Translations under genes and position numbers: made by a program | NCBI RefSeq assembly: GCF_038150125.1 | Contig: NZ_JBBVMF010000004.1 | Location: 62,001 to 126,000 of the forward strand | DNA: 64,000 bases | Source of the DNA: SW132 sp038150125 | GTDB taxonomy: Bacteria > Bacteroidota > Rhodothermia > Balneolales > Balneolaceae | Direction: 5' to 3' | Shown here: positions 52,780 through 61,269 of the stretch, one piece after another | Layout: every line of letters begins with the position of its first letter | How positions within the stretch are numbered: position 1 is the stretch's first letter | The notes under the pieces: generated by a model | What the model was told of the DNA's origin: nothing | The model's input: only the letters and a program-made list of their open reading frames with translations | Database searches by the model: none

Positions 52780-53143
52780 ATTGATTGATTAATCTTTAGC
52801 CAACACTCGAATAAGCTTTACAAGTTTCAGCAAAAAGTAATTTAAAAGAGTAATTGACTTAGACATATTTCTATATTATCACTCCTAGACAAATGAATGG
52901 AATTATTTAATAAATATGAATTAGTATAATTTAATATTCATCTTTAATTCTATTATATAGATCAATAAATTTAACTTCAATGTATTGGTATCGAGAAATT
53001 TAAATTTCATCTAATGAAGTTCAGTTAAATAAAAAATCCTGTATATATTTGCTGGATATGCTTAGTTTTGATTTCATTTAGCTCAATCTCTGGTAAAAAT
53101 TCCAGGGTTTACGACTACATTTATTTTTTTATGTGTCAACTAT
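52780..53143. other. AT-rich gene-free stretch
   Basis: Noticeably richer in A and T than the rest of the window (for example 52900-53000), with no readable gene. It lies between the thioester-type lipoprotein gene and two T9SS relics, and likely includes that lipoprotein's promoter. The base composition suggests foreign or long-decayed sequence. Confidence 0.5.
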
Positions 53144-53187
53144 TCATTTCACTGGTGTCAATTTCTTCACCGACGTAAACTCTCAAG
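53144..53187 (-). pseudogene. Tail of another T9SS sorting domain
   Basis: On the minus strand the words EFTSVKKLTPVK run into a TGA at 53144-53146, the typical last 12 residues of a type A sorting domain (compare AGEFSSVKKLSLLG at 49636). Only this end is recognisable. Confidence 0.5.
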
Positions 53188-53243
53188 CGGTGTTGCTTTG
53201 CTTCCAGTCAAAATTAGGAGCTCTAAATGACTATAAAAGAACC

Positions 53244-53576
53244 TCATTTTAGTAGCGCCAGCTGCTTTACAGCCGTAAATTCGCTAGCCTTAATTCTATA
53301 AAAGTACGTTTACGTTTCGCTTGCCACACGTCTCGCATCCCACACCACATTGTGATACCCAGCCAGGCGGTTTTCATCCATCAGCGTAGCTATACGCCGG
53401 CCCATCACATCATAAATCCGAATGGTTACATCAGACTGCTCAGGCAGCGCGAAGTTAATAGTTGTTGACGGGTTGAACGGGTTTGGATAGTTTTGGAAGA
53501 GTTCGAACTGAACGGGAAGATCCGAAAAAGCACCTCCTTTGAAGATGGTTGTGGACGCTTCAGCCACCTTTATCAT
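53244..53576 (-). pseudogene. T9SS sorting domain relic with premature stop
   Basis: A full type A sorting domain: VQFELFQNYPNPFNPSTTIN, then QSDVTIRIYDVMGRRIATLM and VVWDARRVASE, then a TAA (53310-53312) followed in the same frame by TYFYRIKASEFTAVKQLALL to a TGA at 53244. So a single nonsense change split the end of the domain. The cargo part upstream is missing; faint open sequence (INGLIVLTPTPPVPSFP) continues to about 53650. Confidence 0.8.
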
Positions 53577-53795
53577 ATGTTCTGTATTGCCAACAGCACC
53601 TTGTGCATTGGAAAAGAAGGAACAGGTGGAGTGGGGGTAAGAACAATAAGTCCGTTGATTTTTGGGTAGAGTTTTGCTTTAGAACATAGGGTACATTATT
53701 AATAATCATTAAACATTTTTTCCAATAGGTTAGATCTCACATATAAATCCAATCTTATAACGCCACATCAATTATCTCTAATTCCTAATATACCC

Positions 53796-54809
53796 TCAAA
53801 ATCCGTCATTGATCCTTCGATACCGAACCAAGCCGTAAAAGAGGAGTGACGTACAAACAACAAGCACGGCCAATATGGCTATCCTGTCTGGCGTAATCGG
53901 GATAATCCACAATGTGCTGGCAACCTCAATCGCAATTAAAAACAGCAGAAACCAGATGAGCTGATCGCGGCCAATTTTGCTGCAGACCCAGGCACCGAGC
54001 GGAGCACCGAAAATGACAATCGGAACGCAGCTCATCCAGTATCGCCACACATCGGGATTTACATCAGTCGTGATTCCCGCATGCCAGATGAACCCGGCCA
54101 CGGACAATAGTCCCATTAACACAACTGTGGTTGGCGTGCTGATTTTTTCATCGATACCGTACAGCAGTGTCAGGACAATGAAGATGAGCATATCGATTCC
54201 CACACCTACTACTGATGCCACAAGTCCGCCAAGAAAACCAGTGGTGAGAATGATGATAAAATCTTTGCTGTGATTAAACCGGAACGACATTTCCGGATTA
54301 TTGGGAATACCCCATCGGTTGTAAATCAGGAAAAAAGCAAAAATACCGGCGATAAACGTGAAAAGAAGTTTAGGGTAGGGGTTTGGAATGACCAGGAATA
54401 GCTCGCCGATGATGAGCCCGCCAATTCCGGCGCATAAAGCCGTGCCTATGACATTCCATAGAACCGGTATTTTTTTGAGATAAATGAACAGCCCGGCCAT
54501 GGTCATGCCCATCGACTGAATAAAGAATGAGAAGACCTTGGCATCGGCAGGCTCGATATCAAACAGCTTTGTGAACACGGGAAATGCAACGGCACCGCCG
54601 CCTTCGGATGTAGCTCCCGCAATGAATGATCCCAATACCATGGTGAGCGAGATGGGCCAGGTTTCCGCGAACATTGGCCACCATTGGAGTATTTGCATGG
54701 CTATTGCCCATGCAGAAACAATCACCAATGCGGTGATCCAGTAGAGCAATAAAGATGGATTCTTGGTGTTTCTGACAGAAATGTCGATTCCGGGGGCTTC
54801 ATTTTTCAT
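53796..54809 (-). CDS. TauE/SafE-family anion exporter
   Basis: A 337-residue membrane protein with about eight to nine helices. GSFIAGATSEGGGAVAFPVF (about residues 52-71) and the second-half repeat GFLGGLVASVVGVGIDMLIF (about residues 196-215) are the paired glycine-rich motifs of the TauE/SafE family of sulfite, sulfoacetate or organosulfur exporters. The substrate is not known. Its ATG overlaps the stop of the upstream lipoprotein hydrolase by 4 nt (ATGA), so they are translationally coupled. Confidence 0.88.
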   Translation of the reverse strand: MKNEAPGIDISVRNTKNPSLLLYWITALVIVSAWAIAMQILQWWPMFAETWPISLTMVLGSFIAGATSEGGGAVAFPVFTKLFDIEPADAKVFSFFIQSMGMTMAGLFIYLKKIPVLWNVIGTALCAGIGGLIIGELFLVIPNPYPKLLFTFIAGIFAFFLIYNRWGIPNNPEMSFRFNHSKDFIIILTTGFLGGLVASVVGVGIDMLIFIVLTLLYGIDEKISTPTTVVLMGLLSVAGFIWHAGITTDVNPDVWRYWMSCVPIVIFGAPLGAWVCSKIGRDQLIWFLLFLIAIEVASTLWIIPITPDRIAILAVLVVCTSLLFYGLVRYRRINDGF

Positions 54810-55621
54810 TCAAACAGAAATGATTCGATACCGATAGCGTAGTTATCAAAATAGGGAAGATCATTGTGGTTCCCGCCCTCAATAGTTATTAGTCCCTTAT
54901 CTGATGAAGCTGATTCATTGTATAGCTCCTCAGCCATATCAAATGGGGTGATATTATCTTCTGTACCGCCAATGATAAGCAATGGAGTGGCTATTGACGA
55001 CACGCGTTTACGATTATTTTGTGACGCAATGGCCGGATCAATATCAAACCGGACAAACGGCCTCAGAAGCCAGGGTACTACTTTTTTTGTCCAGCTCTCC
55101 ACTTCGGAGATTGGGCTTTCAAGGATGTAGCCGGCAAGATCGTTTCGTTCAGCAGTGTAAGTTGATAAGAACGATCCCATAGAGTGGCCATGAACATAGA
55201 GCGGCGTCTGGTACTCTTCGGAAAGATTCTGAGCAACGTCAATCATGGCCCGGGCATCGGTTTGAATACCTTCCACGCTGGGTTCGCCCGAACTTAAACC
55301 ATATCCGCGATAATCAAACAACACCAGGTTGACAGGCATTGTAGAGTATGCCTCTATCAATGGCTGAGATTTCACCATCAAAAATCCGTTTCCGCCAAAA
55401 TAGAGCACTGTAGCACGGGCATCTTGTCGGGTCAGCTGCCAGGTATCGAGAGTTACGCCGTCGCCGGTTTCTATGGTTTGCTGAATAAGCGTGAGGTTGT
55501 CATTGCTAAACGATTCAGGCTTAACGGTCCGGTGATTGTCGAACGCGTCGTCCTCGTTGATTTCAATGGTGGTGCAGGCTGAAAGAAATAGTAATGACAA
55601 AAATAGAGTTGATAGCTTCAT
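54806..55621 (-). CDS. Alpha/beta hydrolase lipoprotein
   Basis: About 271 residues from the ATG at 55621 (MKLSTLFLSLLFLSACTT), with lipobox FLSAC; an upstream ATG (55696) would add 25 residues and hide the signal, so it is rejected. The fold shows VLYFGGNGFL (oxyanion region), VHGHSMGSFLS with the nucleophile Ser, and the Asp and His in GGTEDNITPFD and EGGNHNDLP. It is a BEM46/YfhR-type serine hydrolase likely anchored at the periplasmic face. It overlaps the TauE/SafE gene by 4 nt. Substrate unknown. Confidence 0.88.
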   Translation of the reverse strand: MKLSTLFLSLLFLSACTTIEINEDDAFDNHRTVKPESFSNDNLTLIQQTIETGDGVTLDTWQLTRQDARATVLYFGGNGFLMVKSQPLIEAYSTMPVNLVLFDYRGYGLSSGEPSVEGIQTDARAMIDVAQNLSEEYQTPLYVHGHSMGSFLSTYTAERNDLAGYILESPISEVESWTKKVVPWLLRPFVRFDIDPAIASQNNRKRVSSIATPLLIIGGTEDNITPFDMAEELYNESASSDKGLITIEGGNHNDLPYFDNYAIGIESFLFE

Positions 55622-55750
55622 AGCAAGTTTGGTGTTTTGAGTATACCCGCCATATGAATCAAAAATATGGATGCACCATTCGCTGTTATGTCTCAATGTA
55701 TTTTACCGTACAATACCAGTGTTATGTCAATTCTTATTTGTCGAATAAAG

Positions 55751-55835
55751 ACCTGACAGTATTCCCGGTGCTTTGCCGTCCCGACAGCGGTCGGGATAAA
55801 ACCAACGCTGTCAGATCCGGTAGGTGCTGACAGGT
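55751..55835. repeat. Nested inverted repeat between the hydrolase and AspG genes
   Basis: Outer arms ACCTGACAG (55751-55759) and CTGACAGGT (55827-55835) pair with one mismatch; inside, TCCCGAC (55779-55785) and GTCGGGA (55790-55796) form a perfect hairpin with loop AGCG. It is REP-like. No other copy was seen in the window. Confidence 0.6.
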
Positions 55836-55903
55836 TGCATACGACATCTCATAGTTGACTTAACACTAGTTGGTCAGATCAGTCGAGTACGTTAAGAAAT
55901 TAA

Positions 55904-56899
55904 TTATCGCTCGCTGAAATAATTGCTCGAATCCACCATTTCATTTCCGCCTGATGTATGCCGGGCAAAATTAAAGCCCGGACGGACAGCTGCAGCGCCA
56001 TAGTCGCCCTCGGTATTCATGGCAATAAATCCAGCCTGAATGTCATCAATCTGGCCGCGATTCTTTTCAATTAGCCGCCGTACAACCTCATCGCAGGCTT
56101 CCTGCGGTGACCGGCCCTGGCGCATCAGTTCAACGGCCAGAAAACTGCCGCATATTTTGATGATGGATTCTCCCATTCCCGTTGCTGTAGCGGCTCCCGA
56201 CTTTTGATCCACATACAATCCCGCACCGATAATCGGACTGTCGCCCACTCGTCCGTGCATTTTATAGGAGAGGCCGCTTGTGGTGCAGGAACCCGCGAGG
56301 TTTCCATCGCCATCGAGACCGATCATGCCGATTGTATCGTGATTTTCTATGTTGATGACGGGCTTGTATTCGGCTTCTTCCAGCCATTTTTCGTAGGCAT
56401 TCTTTGCATCAGGATGGAGCTTCTCATCTTCAAGTGGCATTCCTTCAGATACGGCAAACTGCTGTGCGCCCTCGCCGGCCAACATGATATGCGGCGTATT
56501 TTCCATCACTTTTCGAGCCAGCGTAATCGGGTGTTTAATACGCCTCACAAATGCCACGGACCCGCAGTCACCATTGCCTTTCATGATGGATGCATCAAGT
56601 GTGACGATCCCGTCACGATCAGGATGCCCGGCAAGACCTACAGAACGGTTTGTTTCATCATTTTCTGTGACTCTCACACCCTGCTCCACGGCATCCAGGA
56701 TAGATCCGCCACTACCAAGAACTTCCCATGCGCGTGCATTGGCGGCAATGCCGTGATTCCATGTGGAGAGTATGAGTGGTTTCTCACGGACTGAGAAACC
56801 AGGTCCGGGGAAAAGCCGTGTTGCTTTTTTGAAGGCATCGGGGATCAATAAGGTAGAACCTAAAAGTCCGAGTTTGAAAAAGTCTTTTCTTGTTGTCAT
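55904..56899 (-). CDS. N4-(beta-N-acetylglucosaminyl)-L-asparaginase (glycosylasparaginase)
   Basis: A 331-residue Ntn-hydrolase precursor. The auto-cleavage site and nucleophile Thr lie in ENHDTIGMIGLDGDGNLAG (about residues 185-203, Thr about 189), followed by GRVGDSPIIGAGLY (about residues 220-233). It cleaves the Asn-GlcNAc link of glycopeptides, as in Elizabethkingia/Flavobacterium AspG, after splitting into alpha and beta chains. The N-terminus TTRKDFFKLGLLGSTLLIP resembles a Tat-type or hydrophobic signal, fitting the periplasmic or secreted location of Bacteroidota homologues. A substrate range including plain isoaspartyl peptides is possible. Single gene. Confidence 0.88.
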   Translation of the reverse strand: MTTRKDFFKLGLLGSTLLIPDAFKKATRLFPGPGFSVREKPLILSTWNHGIAANARAWEVLGSGGSILDAVEQGVRVTENDETNRSVGLAGHPDRDGIVTLDASIMKGNGDCGSVAFVRRIKHPITLARKVMENTPHIMLAGEGAQQFAVSEGMPLEDEKLHPDAKNAYEKWLEEAEYKPVINIENHDTIGMIGLDGDGNLAGSCTTSGLSYKMHGRVGDSPIIGAGLYVDQKSGAATATGMGESIIKICGSFLAVELMRQGRSPQEACDEVVRRLIEKNRGQIDDIQAGFIAMNTEGDYGAAAVRPGFNFARHTSGGNEMVDSSNYFSER

Positions 56900-57126
56900 T
56901 GGGTCTGTGTGTAATTTGACAGATTTTGTCGCATTTGAGTATTTATTCCTGAGAAAGTAACAATAGATCTGAATTTTTCCTATTTCGTTGGATATCAGTT
57001 GCTTGCTGTTTTTCGTTAAAGATGCTTATAAATTCATCGTAAATAGAAAAATGCCATTCTAAGAATCGCTGCAATCTTTGTATTTTACGAGCTAAATTCT
57101 ATCAAACCATTTTAAAGTCCAGTCTA

Positions 57127-58800
57127 TTGAGTGATCAAAAAATAATTTTTTCGATGGTTGGGGTCAGTAAAGTTTACAAGCCCAACAAACGCGTACTAAA
57201 CGATATCTATCTTTCATTTTATTATGGTGCCAAAATTGGCGTTTTGGGCCTGAACGGAGCCGGTAAAAGTACACTTCTCAAAATCATTGCCGGCCTTGAC
57301 GATGATTACATCGGGGAGATTTCCCGCCAAAAGAAAACAACATTTGGCTACCTCAGCCAGGAACCGAAGCTGGATGAGACAAAGACTGTTCGCGATATCG
57401 TGGAAGAGGGCGTACAGGATACGATGGATCTGCTTAAAGAATATGAATCAATCAACGAACAGTTCAGTGATCCTGATGCCGATTTTGATGCACTGATTGA
57501 AAAGCAATCGAAGCTGCAGGAGAAGATCGACCAGATTGGCGCGTGGGATATTGACAGCAAGCTGAAACAGGCAATGGATGCCCTGCGGTGCCCGCCCGGT
57601 GATGCATCTGTAGAGAATCTGTCAGGCGGTGAACGTCGTCGCGTGGCTCTTTGCCGGTTGCTGCTGAAAAAGCCGGATGTGCTGCTGCTTGATGAGCCGA
57701 CCAACCATCTCGATGCCGAATCGGTGGGCTGGCTGGAACAGCACCTTGCGCGGTATGAGGGAACCGTTATTGCCGTTACTCACGATCGGTATTTCCTCGA
57801 CAACGTGGCTGGCTGGATTCTTGAACTCGATCGCGGCGAAGGCATTCCGTTTGAGGGGAACTATAGCTCGTGGCTGGGCCAAAAGAAAAAGCGGCTTGAG
57901 CAGGAAGAGAAAGAGGAGTCGAAACGACAAAAAACGCTTCAGCAGGAGCTTGAGTGGATTCAGCAAAATCCAAAAGGGCGCCGCAAGAAAAGCAAGGCCC
58001 GTATCAATTCGTACGAAGAGTTGCTCTCTGAAGAGCGCAAGAAACAGCGCGAAGAGATGGAGATATTTATTCCGGCCGGACCGCGCCTGGGTGATAAAGT
58101 GATTGAGGCTAAAGGCGTTAAGAAAGGATTTGAGGATAAACTGCTCGTTGAAGATATGGAATTTAGTCTTCCTCCAGGTGGCATCGTTGGTGTGATTGGC
58201 CCGAACGGTGCAGGTAAAACCACGCTGTTCAAGATGATCACGGGTGAAGAGACACCTGATGATGGATCACTTGAGATTGGGGAGACCGTAGAGCTTGGAT
58301 ATGTAGACCAAAAACGACCGCTTGATCCGGATAAAACGATCTGGGAAGCTATTTCCGGGGGCAACGATTTTGTAAAACTGGGTGACCGTGAAGTGAACTC
58401 GCGTGCCTACGTGGCCCGGTTTAACTTCAGCGGGAGCGATCAGCAGAAGAAAGTATCGGAAATTTCCGGCGGGGAGCGCAACCGCGTGCACCTGGCCAAG
58501 ATGCTGAAGGAGGGAAGCAACGTACTGCTGCTTGATGAGCCGACAAATGATCTTGATGTAAACACGCTGCGTGCTCTTGAAGAAGCGATCCTTGATTTTG
58601 CGGGCTGCGTGGTTGTGATTTCGCATGACAGGTGGTTCCTCGACCGCGTGGCTACTCACATTCTAGCATTTGAGGGCAATAGCCAGGTGAAGTGGTTTGA
58701 AGGCAATTACCAGGAGTATGAAGAGAACCGCCGCGAGCGGCTGGGGATTTCTGAAGATCAGCCCGAGCGGATTCAATATAAGAAACTGATGCGGGAGTGA
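57127..58800 (+). CDS. ettA: ABC-F protein, energy-dependent translational throttle EttA
   Basis: A 557-residue soluble ABC-F ATPase. The first ATPase has Walker A GLNGAGKST (about residues 40-48), signature LSGGERRRVALCR and Walker B LLLDEPTNHLDAES; the linker about residues 240-310 is charged and helical; the second ATPase has GPNGAGKTT (about 360-368), ISGGERNRVHLAK and LLLDEPTNDLDVNT. EttA binds the ribosomal E site and gates the first elongation step according to ADP/ATP. The start is TTG (MSDQKIIFSMVGVSKVYKPN). Length and both sites are intact. Confidence 0.95.
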   Translation: MSDQKIIFSMVGVSKVYKPNKRVLNDIYLSFYYGAKIGVLGLNGAGKSTLLKIIAGLDDDYIGEISRQKKTTFGYLSQEPKLDETKTVRDIVEEGVQDTMDLLKEYESINEQFSDPDADFDALIEKQSKLQEKIDQIGAWDIDSKLKQAMDALRCPPGDASVENLSGGERRRVALCRLLLKKPDVLLLDEPTNHLDAESVGWLEQHLARYEGTVIAVTHDRYFLDNVAGWILELDRGEGIPFEGNYSSWLGQKKKRLEQEEKEESKRQKTLQQELEWIQQNPKGRRKKSKARINSYEELLSEERKKQREEMEIFIPAGPRLGDKVIEAKGVKKGFEDKLLVEDMEFSLPPGGIVGVIGPNGAGKTTLFKMITGEETPDDGSLEIGETVELGYVDQKRPLDPDKTIWEAISGGNDFVKLGDREVNSRAYVARFNFSGSDQQKKVSEISGGERNRVHLAKMLKEGSNVLLLDEPTNDLDVNTLRALEEAILDFAGCVVVISHDRWFLDRVATHILAFEGNSQVKWFEGNYQEYEENRRERLGISEDQPERIQYKKLMRE

Positions 58801-58802
58801 CT

Positions 58803-58935
58803 CACCCCACTCGTTCTCCCCTCCCTAACGCGCAAAAGCACGCGCTATGGAGGGGAGAGGCGTTAAATCGGATATCGGAAATCTTACAAATCGCTAAATC
58901 ACAAGATTTTTAAGGTTTAATGATCTGAATGTAAG
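58803..58935. repeat. R2 repeat, copy b
   Basis: CTCGTTCTCCCCTCC...GGAGGGGAGAGG followed by an A/T-rich tail (ATCGGAAATCTTACAAATCG and related), matching copies a, c and d. It begins 3 nt after the ettA stop. 58936-59225 is a further, related C/G-rich repeat (…CCTCTCCTATCGGGAGGAG…CGAGGAATCGGGACCAAGTG…) whose end is shared with copy d, and 59224-59270 is low-complexity T/C-rich. No gene is seen in 58801-59341. Confidence 0.6.
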
Positions 58936-59341
58936 CCTCTCCTATCGGGAGGAGACAGCCTCCAAAGCGTCTGCCGAAGGCAGGTCAGCGACGAGTCAGA
59001 GGTGGGTTTTTAAGGACAAACCAACCTGCAAGACTGTTCCGTGCACTTCGGAACTGCTGGCAGAGTTGGTGGTTGAATGTGACCCATCCTCCGATGTGTC
59101 GGAGTGCCGAAAAAGCCGGCACCTGAAGAGCCGTTGCTCCAAAGAAGTGTTTGTTGCGAACGCGGCTGCTTCTGTCAGCTCTCCGAGGAATCGGGACCAA
59201 GTGTAGCCGCCGGAGGGGAGGAAATCTCATGTCTAAAATCTCTTATCTGTTATCTCCTATCTCATCAATTCTATACCTGTTCATTTCCCGGTAATTTCGT
59301 ATCCTCAACAAAATTAACATTTAGTTTCAGACAACTTATTC

Positions 59342-60589
59342 ATGGATTCAGCACTCATTACCAATGATGCGGTTACTTTTGGAATTTTGATGGCAATTCT
59401 TGCCGGGATTTTTGCAACATCAAATAGCGATAATCCCAAATGGCAAAAGTTTTATAAGTTTGTTCCGGCACTGCTTTTGTGTTACTTCATTCCATCACTG
59501 CTCACCACGTTTGGAATTGTATCTGAAGAGGAATCCAATTTATACTTTATGGCGTCGAGGTATTTGCTGCCGGCCAGTTTGGTGCTGCTAACTCTGAGCA
59601 TTGACCTCAAAGGAATCATTAACCTGGGACCCAAAGCCGTGATTATGTTCCTGGCGGGAACCATAAGCATTATGATTGGCGGGCCTATTGCGCTGCTGAT
59701 TGTCGGCACCATCAGTCCTGATATTGTTGGCGGAACCGGGCCTGATGAAGTGTGGCGGGGACTGGCCACGGTTGCCGGAAGCTGGATTGGGGGAGGAGCC
59801 AATCAGACCGCGATGCTGGAAGTGTTTGAACCGAGTACCGATCTGTTCGGAGCGATGGTGACCGTGGATATTATCGTGGCAAACATATGGCTGGCATTTC
59901 TTCTGTATGGCGCCGGTATTTCTGAAAAAGTAGATGCCTGGTTTAAAGCGGATGCATCTGCAATTACTGAGCTGAAGAATAAAATTGCGGACTACCAGGC
60001 AAACATTGCACGAGTCCCGACACTGACTGATTTAGCCAAAATTGGAGCCGTTGCTTTTGTCCTCGTAGCATTGGGGCATGTCGCAGGTGATGCAATTGGT
60101 CCATGGGTAAAAGCAAACTCTCCGCAACTAACCCGAATGAGCCTGGATTCATCATTCTTCTGGATTGTGATTGTGGCCACCACAGGCGGGTTGATATTAT
60201 CCTTCACTAACGTTCGTAAGCTCGAAGGAGCCGGTGCGTCTAAAGTGGGAAGCCTCTTTCTCTATATTTTGGTGATGACAATCGGAATGAAAATGAATAT
60301 CGCGTCCATGCTAGATGCTCCCGGTTATTTCGTGATTGGGGCCGTCTGGATTTTAATTCATGTAAGCGTTCTGCTGCTGGTTGGAAAGATTATTAAAGCG
60401 CCGCTTTTCTTTATAGCCGTCGGAAGTCAGGCAAACGTAGGTGGTGCTGCTTCAGCTCCAATCGTAGCCTCTGCATTTCATCCCGCTCTGGCACCTGTGG
60501 GCGTCTTACTCGCCGTATTTGGCTATGCACTGGGAACGTACGGGGCCTGGGCCTGTGCGCTGATGATGGAGGCTATTTCTGCGATGTAA
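59342..60589 (+). CDS. DUF819 family membrane protein (putative transporter)
   Basis: A 415-residue protein with about 11 transmembrane helices. The conserved central segment reads GLATVAGSWIGGGANQTAML (about residues 140-159) and the C-terminus GSQANVGGAASAPIVASAFH (about residues 361-380), both typical of DUF819, a family of inner membrane proteins of unknown substrate with a two-fold repeat related to anion transporters. ATG start. Repeats flank it on both sides. Confidence 0.85.
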   Translation: MDSALITNDAVTFGILMAILAGIFATSNSDNPKWQKFYKFVPALLLCYFIPSLLTTFGIVSEEESNLYFMASRYLLPASLVLLTLSIDLKGIINLGPKAVIMFLAGTISIMIGGPIALLIVGTISPDIVGGTGPDEVWRGLATVAGSWIGGGANQTAMLEVFEPSTDLFGAMVTVDIIVANIWLAFLLYGAGISEKVDAWFKADASAITELKNKIADYQANIARVPTLTDLAKIGAVAFVLVALGHVAGDAIGPWVKANSPQLTRMSLDSSFFWIVIVATTGGLILSFTNVRKLEGAGASKVGSLFLYILVMTIGMKMNIASMLDAPGYFVIGAVWILIHVSVLLLVGKIIKAPLFFIAVGSQANVGGAASAPIVASAFHPALAPVGVLLAVFGYALGTYGAWACALMMEAISAM

Positions 60590-60595
60590 CCCACA

Positions 60596-60780
60596 CCTCT
60601 CGTTCTCGCCTCCCTCCAGCGAAAGACACGCTGCATGGAGGTGAGAGGCGTTTGATCGAAGATCGGATATCTCAAACATTGCTAAATCATATTGGGTTTG
60701 ATTCTTAAAATAGTTTCTCTGTTGAATAATTTTGGATTAATGGGATTTAGCGACTTAGCGATTTAATGATCTTATCACGC
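60596..60780. repeat. R2 repeat, copy c
   Basis: CTCTCGTTCTCGCCTCCCTC...CATGGAGGTGAGAGGCG then an A/T-rich tail with GATCGGATATCTCAAACATTG and, later, words such as TTAGCGATTTAATGATCTT. It starts 7 nt after the DUF819 stop and runs into an R1 copy. Confidence 0.6.
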
Positions 60781-60799
60781 GATTAAATGAAGGCATCTG

Positions 60800-60992
60800 A
60801 AATCCCTTCTCCGAGAGGGGAAAAGGATTTAAAAAATGCGGAACGCAGATTTTCAAACTGAGGGGTGTGTAGATGGGGCAGGAGCCGTGGCACCACGCCG
60901 CTGTTCATGCAAAGTCCCGAAACACACCCCTGACTCCCGAAACTGATGCTGCGCGTCGTTTCGTTAGTCTGTCCCCTCTGAAGATGGGATTT
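60800..60992. repeat. R1 repeat, fourth copy
   Basis: It begins AAATCCC, has CCTTCTCCGAGAGGGG, the central GGGGTGTGT...ACACACCCC stem, and CCCCTCTGAAGATGGGATTT at its end. The outer stem and central stem match copies A and B at 14904-15362, while the inner GGAGCC/GGCTCC pair is not kept. So the framework is conserved and the interior varies. Confidence 0.7.
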
Positions 60993-61129
60993 CTTATACC
61001 CTTCCTTTTTAGATGCGATAAATCTGTAAGGTAGCTTAGATTTTAGGATCATACTCGTAACCATTCAACACAATCCGAGGTTGGACGGGAACCCACCCTG
61101 ACCACCAAAAGCCTCGCGTTGCGTTCTTT

Positions 61130-61259
61130 TGTTTGTCTGTGTCCTCCCCGAGGAATCGGAACCAAGTATGGCCCGGAGGAGAGAGGAATAAGATCAAAAA
61201 TCGCAAATTGCCAATCTCACTAATCGTTAGATTAAACTTAACGATTTGAATGTACTTAC
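61130..61259. repeat. R2-type repeat, copy d
   Basis: CCCGAGGAATCGGAACCAAG (also at 59179-59202 with one change) is followed by GGAGGAGAGAGG and an A/T-rich tail AAATCGCAAATTGCC...GTTAGATTAAAC. It abuts the 3' end of the T9SS peptidase gene. 60993-61129 holds only unrecognised sequence related to the other G/C-rich repeats. Confidence 0.5.
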
Positions 61260-61269
61260 GCCATGCACT

